A DNA stretch of 64,000 bases, from the NCBI GenBank assembly GCA_009363875.1, contig CM018691.1:43211399-43275398 (forward strand). The letters run 5' to 3'. The stretch comes from Mikania micrantha. Lineage: Eukaryota > Streptophyta > Magnoliopsida > Asterales > Asteraceae. The notes beneath the pieces are model-generated. The model had not been told where the DNA came from. It worked only from the letters and a program-made list of their open reading frames with translations, and did no database searches. The position numbers were made by a program, and so were the translations under genes. Shown here piece after piece: positions 1 to 11,473 of this stretch. How positions within the stretch are numbered: the stretch's first letter is position 1; every line of letters begins with the position of its first letter.

Positions 1-1400
1 ACGGTGGTCTTTGAAAGCACTAAGTATGACAGGAATTTGTCAAAAGCAAACACTACCGCAAGAAGCTCCTTCTAGGTGGTAGTGTAGTTCTCTTGAGCAT
101 CATTGAGAGTTTTGCTAGCATAGTATATCGGGTGAAAATGCTTCTCTCTTCTTTGCCCCAAAACCGCCCCGACGGCTTGGTCACTAGCATCACACATGAG
201 TTCAAAAGGCAAACTACAATCGGGGGCAACCAAAATAGGAGCACTCACAAGTCTCTCCTTCAAGAATTCGAATGCCTTCATGCATTCCTCATCAAACAAA
301 AATGGGGTATCTTTTTCTAGAAGATGGGTCATAGGCCTAGTGATTTTGGAAAAATCCTTAATAAACCGCCTATAAAAACCCGCATGACCAAGGAAACTCC
401 TAATGGCTTTGACACTAGAAGGTGGTGGGAGTTTACTTATGGTCTCTATCTTAGCTTTATCTACCTCAATACCCGCTCTTGAAATCTTATGACCCAATAC
501 TATCCCCTCGGTCACCATGAAGTGACACTTCTTCCAGTTAAGCATCAACTTTGTCTCTACACACCTCTTCAACATCCTCTCAAGATTCTCCAAACATTTA
601 TCAAAAGAGTCACCATAAAATGAGAAGTCATCCATAAACACCTCCATGGATGATTCAATAATATCTTGAAAGATGGCTACCATGCACCTTTGAAATGTGG
701 CAGGAGCATTGCATAGCCCAAACGGCATGCGATGGTAAGCATAGGTGCCATAAGGGCACATGAATGTGGTCTTTTCCTGATCCTCTGGTGCAATGGGGAT
801 CTGGAAGTACCCAGTAAAACCATCTAAGAAGCAATAAAACTATTGTCCCGCCAATCTCTCTAACATCTGGTCAATGAAAGGAAGGGGAAAGTGATCCTTC
901 CGGGTGGTATCGTTAAGTTTTCTATAGTCGATGCACACTCGCCACCCTGTGACCGTGCGAGATGGAATAAGCTCGTTCTTCTCATTTGTGATGACTGTCA
1001 TCCCTCCCTTTTTAGGGACAACCTGAGTGAGGCTCACCCATGCTGAATCTGAGATAGGATAAATCAGGCCCGCATCAATCAAATTCAACACTTCCTTCTT
1101 CCCAACCTCTTGCATGCTAGGATTTAAACGCCTCTGAGGTTGAACTACCGACTTATACTCATCCTCCATGAGTATCCTGTGTGTACAATAAGCAGGACTA
1201 ATGCCTTGGATATCATAGAGTCTCCAAGCAATAGCCCCCTTATACATCCTCAGCACACCTAACAATCTCTTCTTTTCCTCCTCACTTAACCTAGATGAGA
1301 TGACAACAGGTAAAGTGGAATCCTCTCCTAGAAATGCATACTCTAAGTGTGAGGGTAAAACCTTAAGCTCTAGGGCGGGTGGTGACTCAACAGAGGGCTT
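1..1400 (-). pseudogene. pol: Athila reverse transcriptase and start of RNase H
   Basis: This copies the element RNA into DNA. In the same frame as the protease, the segment 1400-840 carries the reverse transcriptase N-terminus, including WRVCIDYRKLN. A TAG at 840-842 interrupts the frame. 839-72 then carries the palm domain with the catalytic motif FMDDF, which is intact, and the start of RNase H (CDASD). The remainder of RNase H and integrase are beyond the left edge. Apart from the single in-frame stop the domain is well preserved. Confidence 0.88.
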
Positions 1401-2471
1401 CTAACTCTCCTCCCTCAATTCATCAATCTCTAAAACCTCAGAAATGACACCAACAACCTCATCAACACTCTCACACTCCTCTTCGCTTCTCTCAACTACC
1501 AAATCAGCACCGCACACGTACTCAAGACACCTATCCATGTGTGACATGAAAGAGTTTATGAAGTAAACAGAATGACATGGGTCACTAAAATCATCATGAT
1601 CACTGGGATGCCTCATAGACTTCACTACCTCAAAAGTGACAATCTCGTCACCCACTCTAAGAGTGAGTTTCCCATCAAACACATCAATGATGACCTTAGC
1701 GGTCCTCAAGAAAGGACGGCCTAGAATGATAGGCACAGTCTCGTCGGCCTCCATGTCAAGAATCACAAAGTCCACGGGGAACACAAATTTATCCACCTTC
1801 ACCAACAAGTTCTCAACAATACCCCGTGGACACTTGACTGTTCGGTCAGCAAGGGACAGTGTCATGTGTATAGGCATAAGTTCACCAAGTGCTAGCTTCT
1901 CATACAAAGAATAAGGCATCAAATTGATGCTAGCACCTGAATCTGCCAACGCGTGCCTCTGAGTGTCACTACGAAACAAACATGGGATTGTAAAGATCCC
2001 AGGATCTGTCAATTTCTCCGGTAGCTTGTTCAGAATCACCGCAAAACATCCCCCACTCAATGGAACATTAGAAAGTTCCCCTAGCCTATCCTTTCTCTTC
2101 AACAAATCCTTAAGAAATTTGGCATACTTGGGCATATGCTGAAGAGCCTCAATAAATGGAAGATTGATCTTCAACTGTTTGAACATGTCAAGAAAATGGC
2201 CATACTCCTTAGCATGCTTTTGGTGAGCTAAGCGAGCAGGGTAAGGTAATCGCGAATGATCAATCTTAGGACTCGGCCTAACCTCAACCGGTTTCTTCTC
2301 AACCGGGACCACTACGGGAGACTCACTAGTCGGTACTGTACTTGCTAGGACTGGCCTCATGTGCACCCCCCCAGGAGTCTCCATCTCAATCTCTTCATCC
2401 ACCGGTTCCTCATCTTCTATCTCAACCGGTGGCTCTACACTCACACCCCCTCGACCACTCCTCGTAGTCAC
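1401..2471 (-). pseudogene. Athila aspartic protease region
   Basis: This frame of 356 codons begins with the TTRSG motif that joins gag to protease. It contains a retroviral-type aspartic protease, which would cut the Gag-Pol polyprotein: active site DSGAS near residue 178 and the flap/C-terminal motif ILGRPFL near residue 249. The domain itself looks intact. The frame is in phase with the reverse transcriptase downstream, separated by a TAG at 1401-1403. The start is taken at the first open codon after the gag frameshift near 2470, so a fused Gag-Pro-Pol precursor is likely ancestral. Confidence 0.85.
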
Positions 2472-4130
2472 TGCTTCACATGAGCGTTCGGATTAGCCTG
2501 AGTGTTGTCCGAAAACTGACCTTGGGGCCTCTCATCCAAATGCTTAGCAATATCACCAACTGATATTTGAAGATCAAGAAAAGCAGATTGTTGGTTTTTC
2601 AGAAGAATGTCATGCTCAACAAGGGTTTTCTGAGTATTGGCATCCTTGGCAACCAACTGGGTGAGTAACTCCTCAATCTTACTCATACTACCCCCACAAC
2701 CACCAACACCACTACTGCTACCCGCCCCCGGTGTATGACTCGGATAACTAACCGAAGAATGACCTACCCCTGGTTATTAGATGACCCCGATTGAAAACCA
2801 GGGGGATGACCGAAAGAGCGCCAATTAAAATTAGGGTGGTTCCTCCAATTTTGATTGTAGGAATTATTGAAAGGGTTCGTGTTACCCCTACCTTGACCCC
2901 CAAGATAATCAACCTGCTCCTGATTGACTACCAAACACTCAGATGTGGCATGGCCACCCCTACAAATCTCACACCTGTCTACCTTCATCTTTAACTCCTT
3001 TACATCCCTCGATAATGCCTCAAGAGCAGCTGCCACACTAGTATCCACATTGACGTGGTGAACTCCTCTCGTGGAAGAGGTGGAACTAGAAATAGGATTT
3101 GAATTCCTATTAGCTGATCTCTGCTCATACTCAGCCTGAGCAAAACTCTCAGACATATCAGTACACTCAGCAACATCCCTCTTTCCCATAAGATGACCAC
3201 CCGCAGAAGTATCAAAACGAGCTCTGGTCTCATAAGTTAGACCATTGTAGAATTTCTCTACAAGGGCCCAGTCAGAGAGACCATGCTGGGAACATCTGCT
3301 AAGCAGATTCTGAAATCTCTCCCAAGCAAGGTAGTATGGCTCATCAGGGGCCATATGGAAAGAATGGATCTCATCACGAAGGCGAGCTGCCTTGGCAGGT
3401 GGAAAGTATTTCTTAATGAATGCATCCCTAAGACTGCCCCAAGTCGTGAAAGATCCAGGAGCATGCGAATCGAGCCAAGTGGCGGCCCTACCCGCAAGAG
3501 AGAAAGGAAATAGTTGCAGAAAGATAGCATCATCAGTAGCACCTTGAAGATTGAAGGTACCACAGATGCGAGTGAGGCGAGCTATATGAATGCATCCCTA
3601 AGACTGCCCCAAGTCGTGAAAGATTCAGGAGCATGCGAATCGAGCCAAGTGGCGGCCCTACCCGCAAGAGAGAAAGGAAATAGTTGCAGAAAGATAACAT
3701 CTTCAGTAGCACCTTGAAGATTGAAGGTACCACAGATGCGAGTGAGGCGAGCTATATGGGCTGGTTCATCCTGATCATCCCAGCCATTAAACTGAGTGTT
3801 GTTAATGGCTGTCATGATGTACGAAGGAATCTGTCATGAATTTTAATTCGTGATATTTGGCACAGTGATGGGATTGTTAAGTCCCGTGAACCCAGCAGTG
3901 GCCTGCTGGTGAACTGTGCGACGCTCAGCCATAGGTGGAACAAAGTGCAAGCATGGACTAGAATGGGTGGAAGAATTAGAAGAAGATGGTGGTGTGTGAT
4001 CAGAAAACTTTGCAGAAACGGGAGTGGAAGCAATTACCTCGCTCGTAGACCCCTCAGAGAAGTTCCGCGAATCGCTCCTTAAAGGCAAAGAAAGCTCAGG
4101 TGGCGGTCCGTGTGAACGTAGGTGTGGCAT
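2468..4130 (-). pseudogene. gag: Athila gag, broken
   Basis: This is the capsid/nucleocapsid gene, which forms the virus-like particle. The frame opens at 4130. The N-terminal part (4130-3843) is followed in frame by two stops, then by the capsid segment 3815-3582. A 170-bp tandem duplication (3418-3757) then shifts the frame. The capsid C-terminus and a CCHC knuckle (C-x2-C-x3-H-x4-C) lie at 3354-2764. A further frameshift leads to a short helical segment (2686-2468), which ends just before the TTRSG motif of the protease frame. The order and motifs match Athila gag. At least four independent lesions make it non-functional. Confidence 0.85.
3418..3757. repeat. 170-bp tandem duplication inside Athila gag
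   Basis: 3418-3587 is repeated almost perfectly at 3588-3757, with only a few substitutions visible. The period of 170 is not a multiple of three, so the duplication destroys the gag frame. Both edges lie next to ATGA, which suggests a microhomology-driven event. Confidence 0.95.
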
Positions 4131-4260
4131 ACACTACCAAACGTGCAAATCAAACAAAAAGAAATCAAAAACAAATAAAACAAAATAAAATAAAAACTAA
4201 AAATAAGAACAAATATGCACAGATAAGACACAAGACTAAACTGCACAATCAACTAAGAAG

Positions 4261-4278
4261 TCCCCGGCAACGGCGCCA
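4261..4278 (-). other. Primer binding site, tRNA-Asp type (Athila)
   Basis: On the minus strand this reads TGGCGCCGTTGCCGGGGA, the complement of the 3' end of plant tRNA-Asp and the usual primer of Athila/Tat elements. It lies 6 bp inside the LTR. The A-rich stretch 4134-4260 between it and gag is untranslated leader. Confidence 0.9.
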
Positions 4279-4284
4279 AAAACT

Positions 4285-5977
4285 TGATGTATGCAAAGTA
4301 GCTTAATTAAAACTAATAAAAATCAAAACTATCCTAGACACTAAGTATTATTCTAGACTCTCTAAACTAAACTACTAACAGACAAGTGAACCTGTCAAAT
4401 GCAGTATAGAAAAGTAAGTCCGGATTATCGAACCCACAGACTCCTATAGAAAATGCAAATAGACTCAATGACTTATCTATACAAATGACTTAAATTAAAT
4501 TAAATGTTTGAAAGGTGGGTTTTGTAATTAACTAAATAAACTGAAATTTATAAAATTCTGAAAATCAAATCAAGACTCAAATTGGAAAATGCAACTAAGA
4601 TTCATGAATGATGAAATGACTACCTAGGGTTTACTTTATACGTGCCTAATGTTTTATGTATTGATTATGGAACTTATTTTGGAACCGAGATCTCTGAATT
4701 TTAACTTAACAAATTAGAGATTCTTCAACCGTTTTCAAAGATTTCAACTAAATTGTTTATAAGTATATTAAACGCCGGTTTAGGTTAATTACTTTCACAA
4801 GTTAACCAACCCATCAATGATATATACTAAAAACCATCTCCCTCACGGAAAAGAAAGTCTCAATGCACCAACATGCAAGGGATAATAAGGAGATTCATCT
4901 TGGACTTAGCGTACAAGACTATGTTCAATTGACCTAATTTTAGTCTTTTCACAAAGACTTTAACTAGTTCTTAAACAAGCAAGATATACTAACAAACCCT
5001 CACCTCACGGCTATTGAACTTGGTTAACATCTAATTCATTTGTGATCTAATTATTATTCCAATGAATTACTACGTCTAGTAATGCGTCCAATAATCATAA
5101 ACACAAAGTAAATGACCTAACACATGCTCATTATACGAAAGACATTCGCCAAAGCACACGAGGACACAATAGATCAGATCACAAACATCATAAACATTCG
5201 TATACATCCAAGAATCCAAACCATATCATTAAATCGTTGAAAAATCCAAACTTCTTCCAAATCTATCGTTATAAACGTCAAACATGCATAACTGTAAAAC
5301 CCTAGGTAGTTCTATTGTTCTAGCCAACAACCATACTGAGCAAACAGGAAGAAATCAAAATAAAAAAAATCTTAAACATCATTCAAATGAGAATAACAAG
5401 AAAGAAAGAAGAACCGATCACGTTACACCCTTCGGATCACTCGTCTAGGCTTCTCGATGATCCAACTCGACCCCAATCTCGAATCCTTGCTTCTAGTCGC
5501 CTCCTAGGTCGTCTCTGATCGTTCAAAATCGAATGAATGTGCCCTCAGCCGTTTCCCAATCAATAAACTCGAAAATCTGACAAAATAACCCTGTCGCGCT
5601 ACGCGACAGGGGCCCATGAACCCTTCGCGCTACGCGACGAATCCAGCTACCCGACAAAATAGTCGGGTGAAACCCGCAACCATTAAAAAGGGCAAACATG
5701 TAATTTTCCACCTGTCACGCTACGCGACAGGGTTTCAGGTGGTTGTCCGCTACGCGACGGACATTTTTTCCAGAAATATTCTTCTTTTAATCATCAGTTC
5801 ATTCTCGCTCGCCCAGAAGCTCGTTTTCTTGATCTTTTGTACCAAATTAACATGTTTATTACCTGCAAGCAAGAATTTGTAGACATGTGAAGAACCAGCA
5901 TCAATCGACTCTAAAACTGAATAAAACTGTAACGAAACGAAACAAAAACAAATAGAAAACAGATGTGTTTTACATCA
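4285..5977 (-). repeat. 5' LTR of the Athila-type element
   Basis: The LTR is about 1,693 bp and is bounded by the perfect inverted repeat TGATGT/ACATCA. Its inner end lies 6 bp from the tRNA-Asp primer site. The partner LTR is outside the window, so the boundaries rest on the terminal repeat and the primer position. It holds no gene. About 210 bp from its outer end it carries a cluster of CpG-rich near-palindromes (5590-5765). Confidence 0.8.
5590..5765. repeat. Cluster of TCGCG-TACGCGA near-palindromes in Athila LTR
   Basis: Four to five copies of a CpG-rich motif of the form CGCGCTACGCGAC occur in about 175 bp of otherwise AT-rich LTR, starting near 5593, 5626, 5717 and 5748. Several carry flanking arms (CTGTCGCG...CGCGACAG) that can form hairpins. 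Similar motifs occur in the element A LTRs and in the last LTR of the window. The function is unknown. Confidence 0.75.
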
Positions 5978-6113
5978 CATTAATAACTGACGATGGGAGT
6001 TGGACCAATATGGACAGGATAACATGTCCTGACCATAAAGACAACCTATGACAAGGACAACGGATCCTAAGCTTGCAAAGGAAGGAATTGCATCATGGAC
6101 GGGATAACTTATC

Positions 6114-7274
6114 TGTAGGATCGGGTTGCTTAATCTAAACAACACTAATCAAGTATTTCTCACTAAATTCTAACAGATGCGGAATGTTCTATTAGAATAA
6201 TCTCACAATCACACTCAAGATGACAAAGTAATAATCTTTGAACAACAATAATAACACGAGAGTAATTTCAAGCTCCAGGATATATTTCTCTCAAAGATGA
6301 AGTGTACAAGCACACCTTAGTAAACATACAATGAGAGGTTATATAGCCGAGGCTACAACCGTATACACTTAGGAGTACAAGTTGGGTATACTAGACAAGT
6401 ACATAAAGTAAAGCTTATTCTAGTATGTTGAGTGTCTTAACAGGCTAAGACACTCAGTCATAATCATTATACAAATAGACTTTGACTTTACAAAAGACTA
6501 CTAAATACAAAATACATTTAATGTTGTTGATCTTCAAGGCTTCTGATGATCTTTTGCATTTAATGCATCATGGGAGAAGTAAGGCGCTTTATCTGACTCA
6601 TTACATGTTGTCTTTGTCTTTCCTTAGACCAGCATGTCTTGTGTCAGTACCTTTTTGTAATTTGAAAGTAATCAGCTACAGTCTTTGATTAAGGAATCAT
6701 TTCGGTAGTCTTTGTCTTTCTGAGAAAGTTGCTGAGAAAATCTTCGAAAGCTTTAGATGGTCGGAAGCTCTGAAGCTCTGAAATCTTCTAAGTGTTGGTC
6801 TTCCAAAGCCCTTGTCTGGTACAACCTTTGGCAGGAGTAAGTTATCCTTCGGAAGCAATGTTGCTTCCGAAGAGTAACTTCTTCCTTTCGAAGGGTGTTA
6901 GTCTTTCTAGCATTTATACTTAGACAAGATAGGAAGTTTGGTGAGAATCAGCCTTTATTAGTCTTTACATTATCCCGCTCATATAAAGTCCTACAGTTTC
7001 TTTTCCAAGGCATATCATCGAAAATTGTATCTAGATGAGATGGTGAAAAGATAAGATCCGCGTGTCAGATCGCAAAATGGTGATAGATGTCGTTTATGAC
7101 AAACAGTAGCAGTAGTCATTTCCAAGGAACTAAGAACAGAGCAAAGAATATACCCGAGCATAATCAGAAGATCGCCCTCCAAAAGAAGGAGTTACTAACG
7201 GTATTTGGTTGCAGGTGCCCTCGAGCCATGGACGGGATAAACTAGGAAGGCCAAGCAGAACCGTTTTTTTAACA
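6114..7274 (+). repeat. Putative 5' LTR of the Tat-type remnant
   Basis: It starts TGTAGG and ends AACA, 2 bp before a primer-site-like sequence. A TATA-like box (TTATATAG) lies near 6338. No second copy is in the window, so the left boundary is uncertain and could be as far left as 5978. There are no coding features inside. Confidence 0.45.
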
Positions 7275-7276
7275 AG

Positions 7277-7294
7277 TGGCGCCATCTGTGGGAC
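7277..7294 (+). other. Putative primer binding site (Tat-type)
   Basis: TGGCGCCATCTGTGGGAC follows the putative LTR end and precedes gag by 60 bp. It has the form seen just after LTRs in Tat/Ogre-type elements. The exact tRNA cannot be fixed by eye. Confidence 0.55.
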
Positions 7295-7353
7295 ACTATA
7301 CAGCTTCACTACGTGTCTCACCTCATAGGCCTAGAACTTCATATTATTTGCCT

Positions 7354-8437
7354 ATGGCAAAGAGTGCTCCTAACTGAGATGAATATGATCCTCAATCTTC
7401 TGCTCCCTTTGTGACAATTGAAGTGCCGGAGATCAATGACTCGGTGGATTTGACTCCCGAGGGGATCCAAAAAAACTTTTCCTGACTCCAGGAACTCATG
7501 AAGGAGTATGTGCGAGAAGAAATGCTCCGAAGTGTGCGAGTATGTTTAGATTATGAAGACGAAGTTGACACTCCTTTGAATGTTGTCCCACAAGGCAACC
7601 CCACTAACTCAATTACTTTGGTGATTCCCTCGAGCACGACCGAAGCACAGGCCTTGTTGGCAGGGATAACACCATTTTCTGTTGCACCTCCGCAAAGCTC
7701 AATCTCCGCGCCTCCAAGAACCACCATCTATCAATTTGCGACAAGTTTTCCATTTATTATGGACCACACGTTCCCTTAAATGCCTAATCCATTGCCAACT
7801 TTCCCACCATTTTCAGTAAGCATGTCCCAACCTCCTTTTACACTAATGGTCCGATGACCTCCACAACCATCCACACACATGGATCCTCTCCATGATTTAT
7901 CCCAAACGTATGTCCCAAAGATGTCCTTAAATTTCACTCCCCGGATATCTGGTTTCAAGTTTCCAGATTGAACAAAAATGCCCTCTAATGTAACTTTGTA
8001 TGATGGTCTCAGAGACCCCAATGATCATCTAGAACTCTTAAATAGAGCGGCGTTGGTGGAAAGATGGTCGATGCCTATGTGGTGTTACATGTTTGCACAA
8101 ACATTTACTGGGCCAGCTCGCCTGTGGTTTAATAGTCTGCCCAATGAAAGTGTCGACCAAGAAAAGTACACCAAAAACCTTATGGCCATACATAACATTA
8201 AGCAGCGGGAAGATGAAGACCTGACGGCATTCATGGAAAGATACAAAGTGGAAGGACTTAGTATCCGAGGCGCCACTGAGTAGATGAGGATTTCTGACTT
8301 TATGCATGGAATAAGACCAAAAAAGTTGGTGGAAGAGCTAAATAAAACAGTAACAAGAACAATGGAGAAAAGATTAGAATGTGCGGAGGCTTTCATTCGA
8401 GGAAAGGAAGCCACGCAAAGTCTTGAGAAAATCTAAA
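7354..8437 (+). pseudogene. gag: Tat-type gag, broken
   Basis: The likely start ATG is at 7354, the first ATG after the primer site that is in phase with the capsid. Stops interrupt the frame at codon 8 (7375), near 7483, after 7779, near 7855 and at 8281. The capsid homology domain is clear at 7978-8430: YDGLRDPNDHL, FTGPARLWFNSLP, then a helical segment ending in RGKEA. All parts lie in one phase, so the lesions are mostly substitutions. The product would have formed the particle core, but this copy cannot make it. Confidence 0.82.
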
Positions 8438-9791
8438 GAACCGGGGTAATAACCGGAAGGTCGACGAGCAAAAGCAAAAGCCACGGTTCTAGCCTTTTGT
8501 TGAAAGAAGAACACTAAGCCATTCCTCCGAATCTCGAAGACCCTACGAGAGGTCACGGCCTCCTCATGGCACTTCCCTAGAGGAAAAAGATAGGCATGTG
8601 CAATTTACAACTTTAACAAAGACACGCAGAAAATCCTGGCCACTAAGGATGCGAAGTTTAATTTTCGGCCTCCTCGACCAATGAACCGAAACGATGATAA
8701 AAATCCTCACAAGTACTGTGAATTCCATGATGATACGGGGCATTACACCAATGATTGTTTTCAGTTGAAAAAACGAATCGAAACAGCAGTTAAAGTGGGG
8801 AGCTGGCACACCTTGTAAAGGATATTCGTCAGAAGAATGAGAAAGGAACGAAAGCTAAAGGAAAGGAGAAAAAACAAAAGGACATCCTAATGGTGTACCC
8901 CCACAAAAGAATCCGCATAGATGAAGAGGAAAGCTCAGAAGGTATTTCTCAGTTTCCTATTGTTTTCCCTTTGTTGCTTGCAAACTAGGCAACAGATAAA
9001 CCAATGATGCTAAAGGCTTTATTAGAAAGAGAACGAATGCACAGAATACCTGGATAGGGGCAGCGCTGTTAAAATATTATATGAGCATTGTTTTCTTACA
9101 AATGAACCCATCCATACAACAAAGCCTCATCCCCTCCAGGATTCCCCTAATGGGTTTCTCTAGGAAAGAGTGCAACCAATAGGCGAAATAGATTTGGAAG
9201 TCACTTTCGGGGAAGACGAAAGGTCAAAAACACGGGTACTAACATTCATGGTCATCCGATCACCCTCCAGGTATAACTTGATAATAGGAAGGCTTGGGTT
9301 GAAGGCCTTTGAAGCCGTTGTTTCTACTGCCCACGGTATGATGAAGTTTCCTACTAAAACTGGGATTGTCACCATCCAATCAAGTGTGACTGATAGAATA
9401 ATTTGCATGGATGAAGAAAGTAAAATGAATGAAGAAACAATGCCTGTAGTGATAAACGATTCTTTTCCAGAACAACCGGTTCAGACAGGTACGAACTTAA
9501 CGATGGAAGGTCGGAGGGCGTTAGTAAAAATGTTATGGAAGAATTGGGAGGTATTCGCTTGGTCTCCAAGTGAATTGACATGGGTTCCAAAATACATCGC
9601 AGAGCACACTCTTAACATTCTCCCACATGTGAAGCCGGTGGTTCAAAAGAAACGAAGCCTGGCTTCTGACAGGGATAGTGCGGTAAAAACAGAGATTTCA
9701 AAACTAGTAAAGGCAGGGATACAGGGAGGTCCAATATCCCTCTTGGATAGCAAATCCGGTTATGGTAAAAAAGGGGATCAGTCGTGAAGGA
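8438..9791 (+). pseudogene. pol: Tat-type pol fragment: knuckle, protease, start of RT
   Basis: A knuckle of the form C-x2-H-x4-H-x4-C (CEFHDDTGH) lies near 8718-8762. The protease follows, but its active site near 9053 reads DRGSA where D-S/T-G is required, so the catalytic loop is destroyed. 9170-9787 is open: protease C-terminal part (LIIGRLGLKA) and the linker into reverse transcriptase. Near 9715 the frame shifts, and the start of the palm domain can still be read in another frame before the homology ends at 9791. The end coincides with the LTR at 9792. Confidence 0.8.
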
Positions 9792-10888
9792 TGTAAATAG
9801 CAACGTACATTTGAAACATTAGTTGTGATTATTTAAGTGAAAACTTAAGTACAGTTAACACAACAAGTCATGAGAAACAAAGATATTCATACAGATAACA
9901 AAAACAAATCGATTGCGATCTGATATCCGTAGATGATAGGATCAGATGGCCGACATTTCAATGTGGAAACAATGTGATAACATGATGTTTAGTTGAGTCC
10001 GATAGTGAAGAAACACAATTCAAACATAAATTACAGTGTTGTTTCAGAATAACAAACTGACAAATGTGTTTGCGTGGGTGACGATTCACACAAACATATA
10101 TGTGAGTTTAACGTTCTGAAATGATGACTGGAAAGTAGAAAACAAAAGTCGGAAAGCATGACCACCTTCGTATTCGTTCGAATGACGATTCAAACGAATA
10201 CGCGCGATGGTGATGCGATTCGATGAAACAAAAACGAAACACGACACGAACGAAAATAATTTAAAAAAAATAACATAAATAATATTTTACAATTCTGAAA
10301 CTCATCAAAATAATTTAAATAATATCCTTTTATTTGTTACATTTAAATTACGCGTAAAATCCGGATACGTGACAAAAACGCGAACCGAGCCACCGAAACG
10401 AACCCAAACTCTTCCGTGGTATAAATACCCTAAACGAGCTTTAATTTTCTCATTTCACCCATCTCCACTCTCTCTCTACCCAAGATTTCCGGCCACCACC
10501 AAGCACCACCACTTTCCACCTTCAAAACCTCCTATCTTGCTCATTTCTTAACGGATTTGGGTGATTCTTGAACCCACGCGTAGCTCTCGACATCCTCTAC
10601 GTGAAAGTACAATAGATCTGGAGTTTTGCCCAGTTAAAAACAAGGTGTTTGAGCTCGAAATTTTTGAAAAATGGGGTTTCTTGAATTTGGTTTGACCACA
10701 CACGATTCGTTAAGGATATCGTGTTAGTTCATTTGGGCTATTAAACTGTAAATTGGGCCTTAAACGAACAACGTTTCTAGTTGGACCTTGTTAGGGTTAT
10801 CTGGGCCTTATTTTGTAATGGGCTTTATAGGCCTACTTAGTTGGACTAATTGAAATAACTTTGTTAACGAATTTTGACGGGTGTTACA
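9792..10888 (+). repeat. Tekay-like LTR without an attached element
   Basis: It starts TGTAA and ends GGGTGTTACA, the terminal style of the Tekay-like LTRs elsewhere in the window. 10060-10250 is recognisably the reverse complement of 38820-38945 in the element B LTR. A TATA box lies at 10420-10427. No primer site or gag follows; the next sequence is the RLP remnant. It may be a solo LTR, but no clean target duplication is visible (AAGGA on the left, CTTCT on the right), so it is more likely truncated or rearranged. Confidence 0.7.
10420..10427 (+). promoter_or_regulatory. TATA box of the plus-strand LTR
   Basis: TATAAATA in the context GTGGTATAAATACCC, about 630 bp into the LTR and followed by a CT-rich stretch typical of a plant transcription start. 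Confidence 0.65.
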
Positions 10889-11473
10889 CTTCTGCCATTG
10901 GTAGTGTTGTTACAAATCTATCTTGTTACAAACTCACTAGTAATATTCTTGAAGAACAAGGATTGCTGGCTCAGATTCATGTTTTGAACATATCTCACAA
11001 TAAGTTAAACGTACCTATTCTTATGAAATTCTCTAATCTTGCTAATATAGAGAGTTTGACCTCTCTTTTAATAGTTAGACCGCAAAAATTCCATCAGAAC
11101 CAATTAAGTTGAACTGCTTAGAGGTGTTCAATTTCTCTTTTAACAATCTATGAGCTAGTCTTTTAGAAATGAAAGCACAACTTGGTAGTTTTACCAAAGA
11201 GAGCTATAAAGGGAATTCATTGCTTTGTGGTGTACCGTTAAAAGTTAATGCATGATAGAATCACATGGAACTCAACCATAAAATGAAGAAGAAAGTGATG
11301 AGAAATGGTATTATATGGATATGGAATCATTCTATGGAAGTTATAGTTCCACATGGTTTGTGTTCATGTTGGGAATTGTAGTTGTTCTTTATGATAATTA
11401 TTGCTGGCATAGATGGTGGTTTCATTTGGATGAAGAAAGTATATATACATGCTATTACTTGGTTTATGATTGA
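10889..11473 (+). pseudogene. LRR receptor-like protein (RLP) 3' end, copy A
   Basis: This is the C-terminal part of a membrane-anchored leucine-rich-repeat receptor-like protein of the class used in plant immunity and development. Visible in order: one to two LRR units (HVLNISHNKL, then KFSNLANIESL), a further repeat in another frame (CLEVFNFSFNNL), the capping motif KGNSLLCGVPLK, an acidic juxtamembrane stretch, a hydrophobic segment (WFVFMLGIVVVLY) and a short basic-aromatic tail ending at the stop 11471-11473. Frameshifts and stops separate these parts, and the whole N-terminal ectodomain is missing. The assignment rests on motif order. It is clearly non-functional. Confidence 0.82.

Larger units (their letters stand above)
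1..5977 (-). mobile_element. Athila-type Ty3/gypsy retrotransposon, truncated by window edge
   Basis: Read on the minus strand, this element has a 5' LTR (4285-5977), a tRNA-Asp primer site (4261-4278), gag, an aspartic protease, and reverse transcriptase with the start of RNase H, which leaves the window at base 1. The Athila assignment rests on the gag style, the TTRSG motif at the gag-protease border, the FMDD form of the reverse transcriptase active site and the tRNA-Asp primer. The coding frame has in-frame stops at 840-842, 1401-1403, 3843 and about 3834, frameshifts near 2470 and 2700-2764, and a 170-bp internal duplication, so the copy is inactive. Any env-like region and the 3' LTR lie outside the window. 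Confidence 0.9.
5978..9791 (+). mobile_element. Tat-type Ty3/gypsy remnant, 3' truncated
   Basis: This plus-strand element has a putative LTR, a primer site at 7277, gag, a CCHC-like knuckle, a protease remnant and the first part of reverse transcriptase. The sequence stops a few codons past the start of the palm domain, exactly where the LTR at 9792 begins. No continuation is found after that LTR, so the rest was deleted or lies elsewhere. Many stops and frameshifts are present. 5978-6113 holds no gene; it has a GGACGGGATAA motif that recurs near 7228. Confidence 0.8.

Noticed and set aside
4261..4278. Possible tRNA gene at the tRNA-Asp match
   Set aside because: Only 18 bp complementary to the tRNA 3' end are present; no cloverleaf or internal promoter boxes. 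It is a primer site. The same holds for the initiator-Met matches at 24450, 30401, 44196 and 61704.
9792..10888. Clean solo LTR with target duplication
   Set aside because: The ends look right, but the 5-bp flanks (AAGGA and CTTCT) differ, so the solo-LTR interpretation is not supported and only an LTR fragment is claimed.
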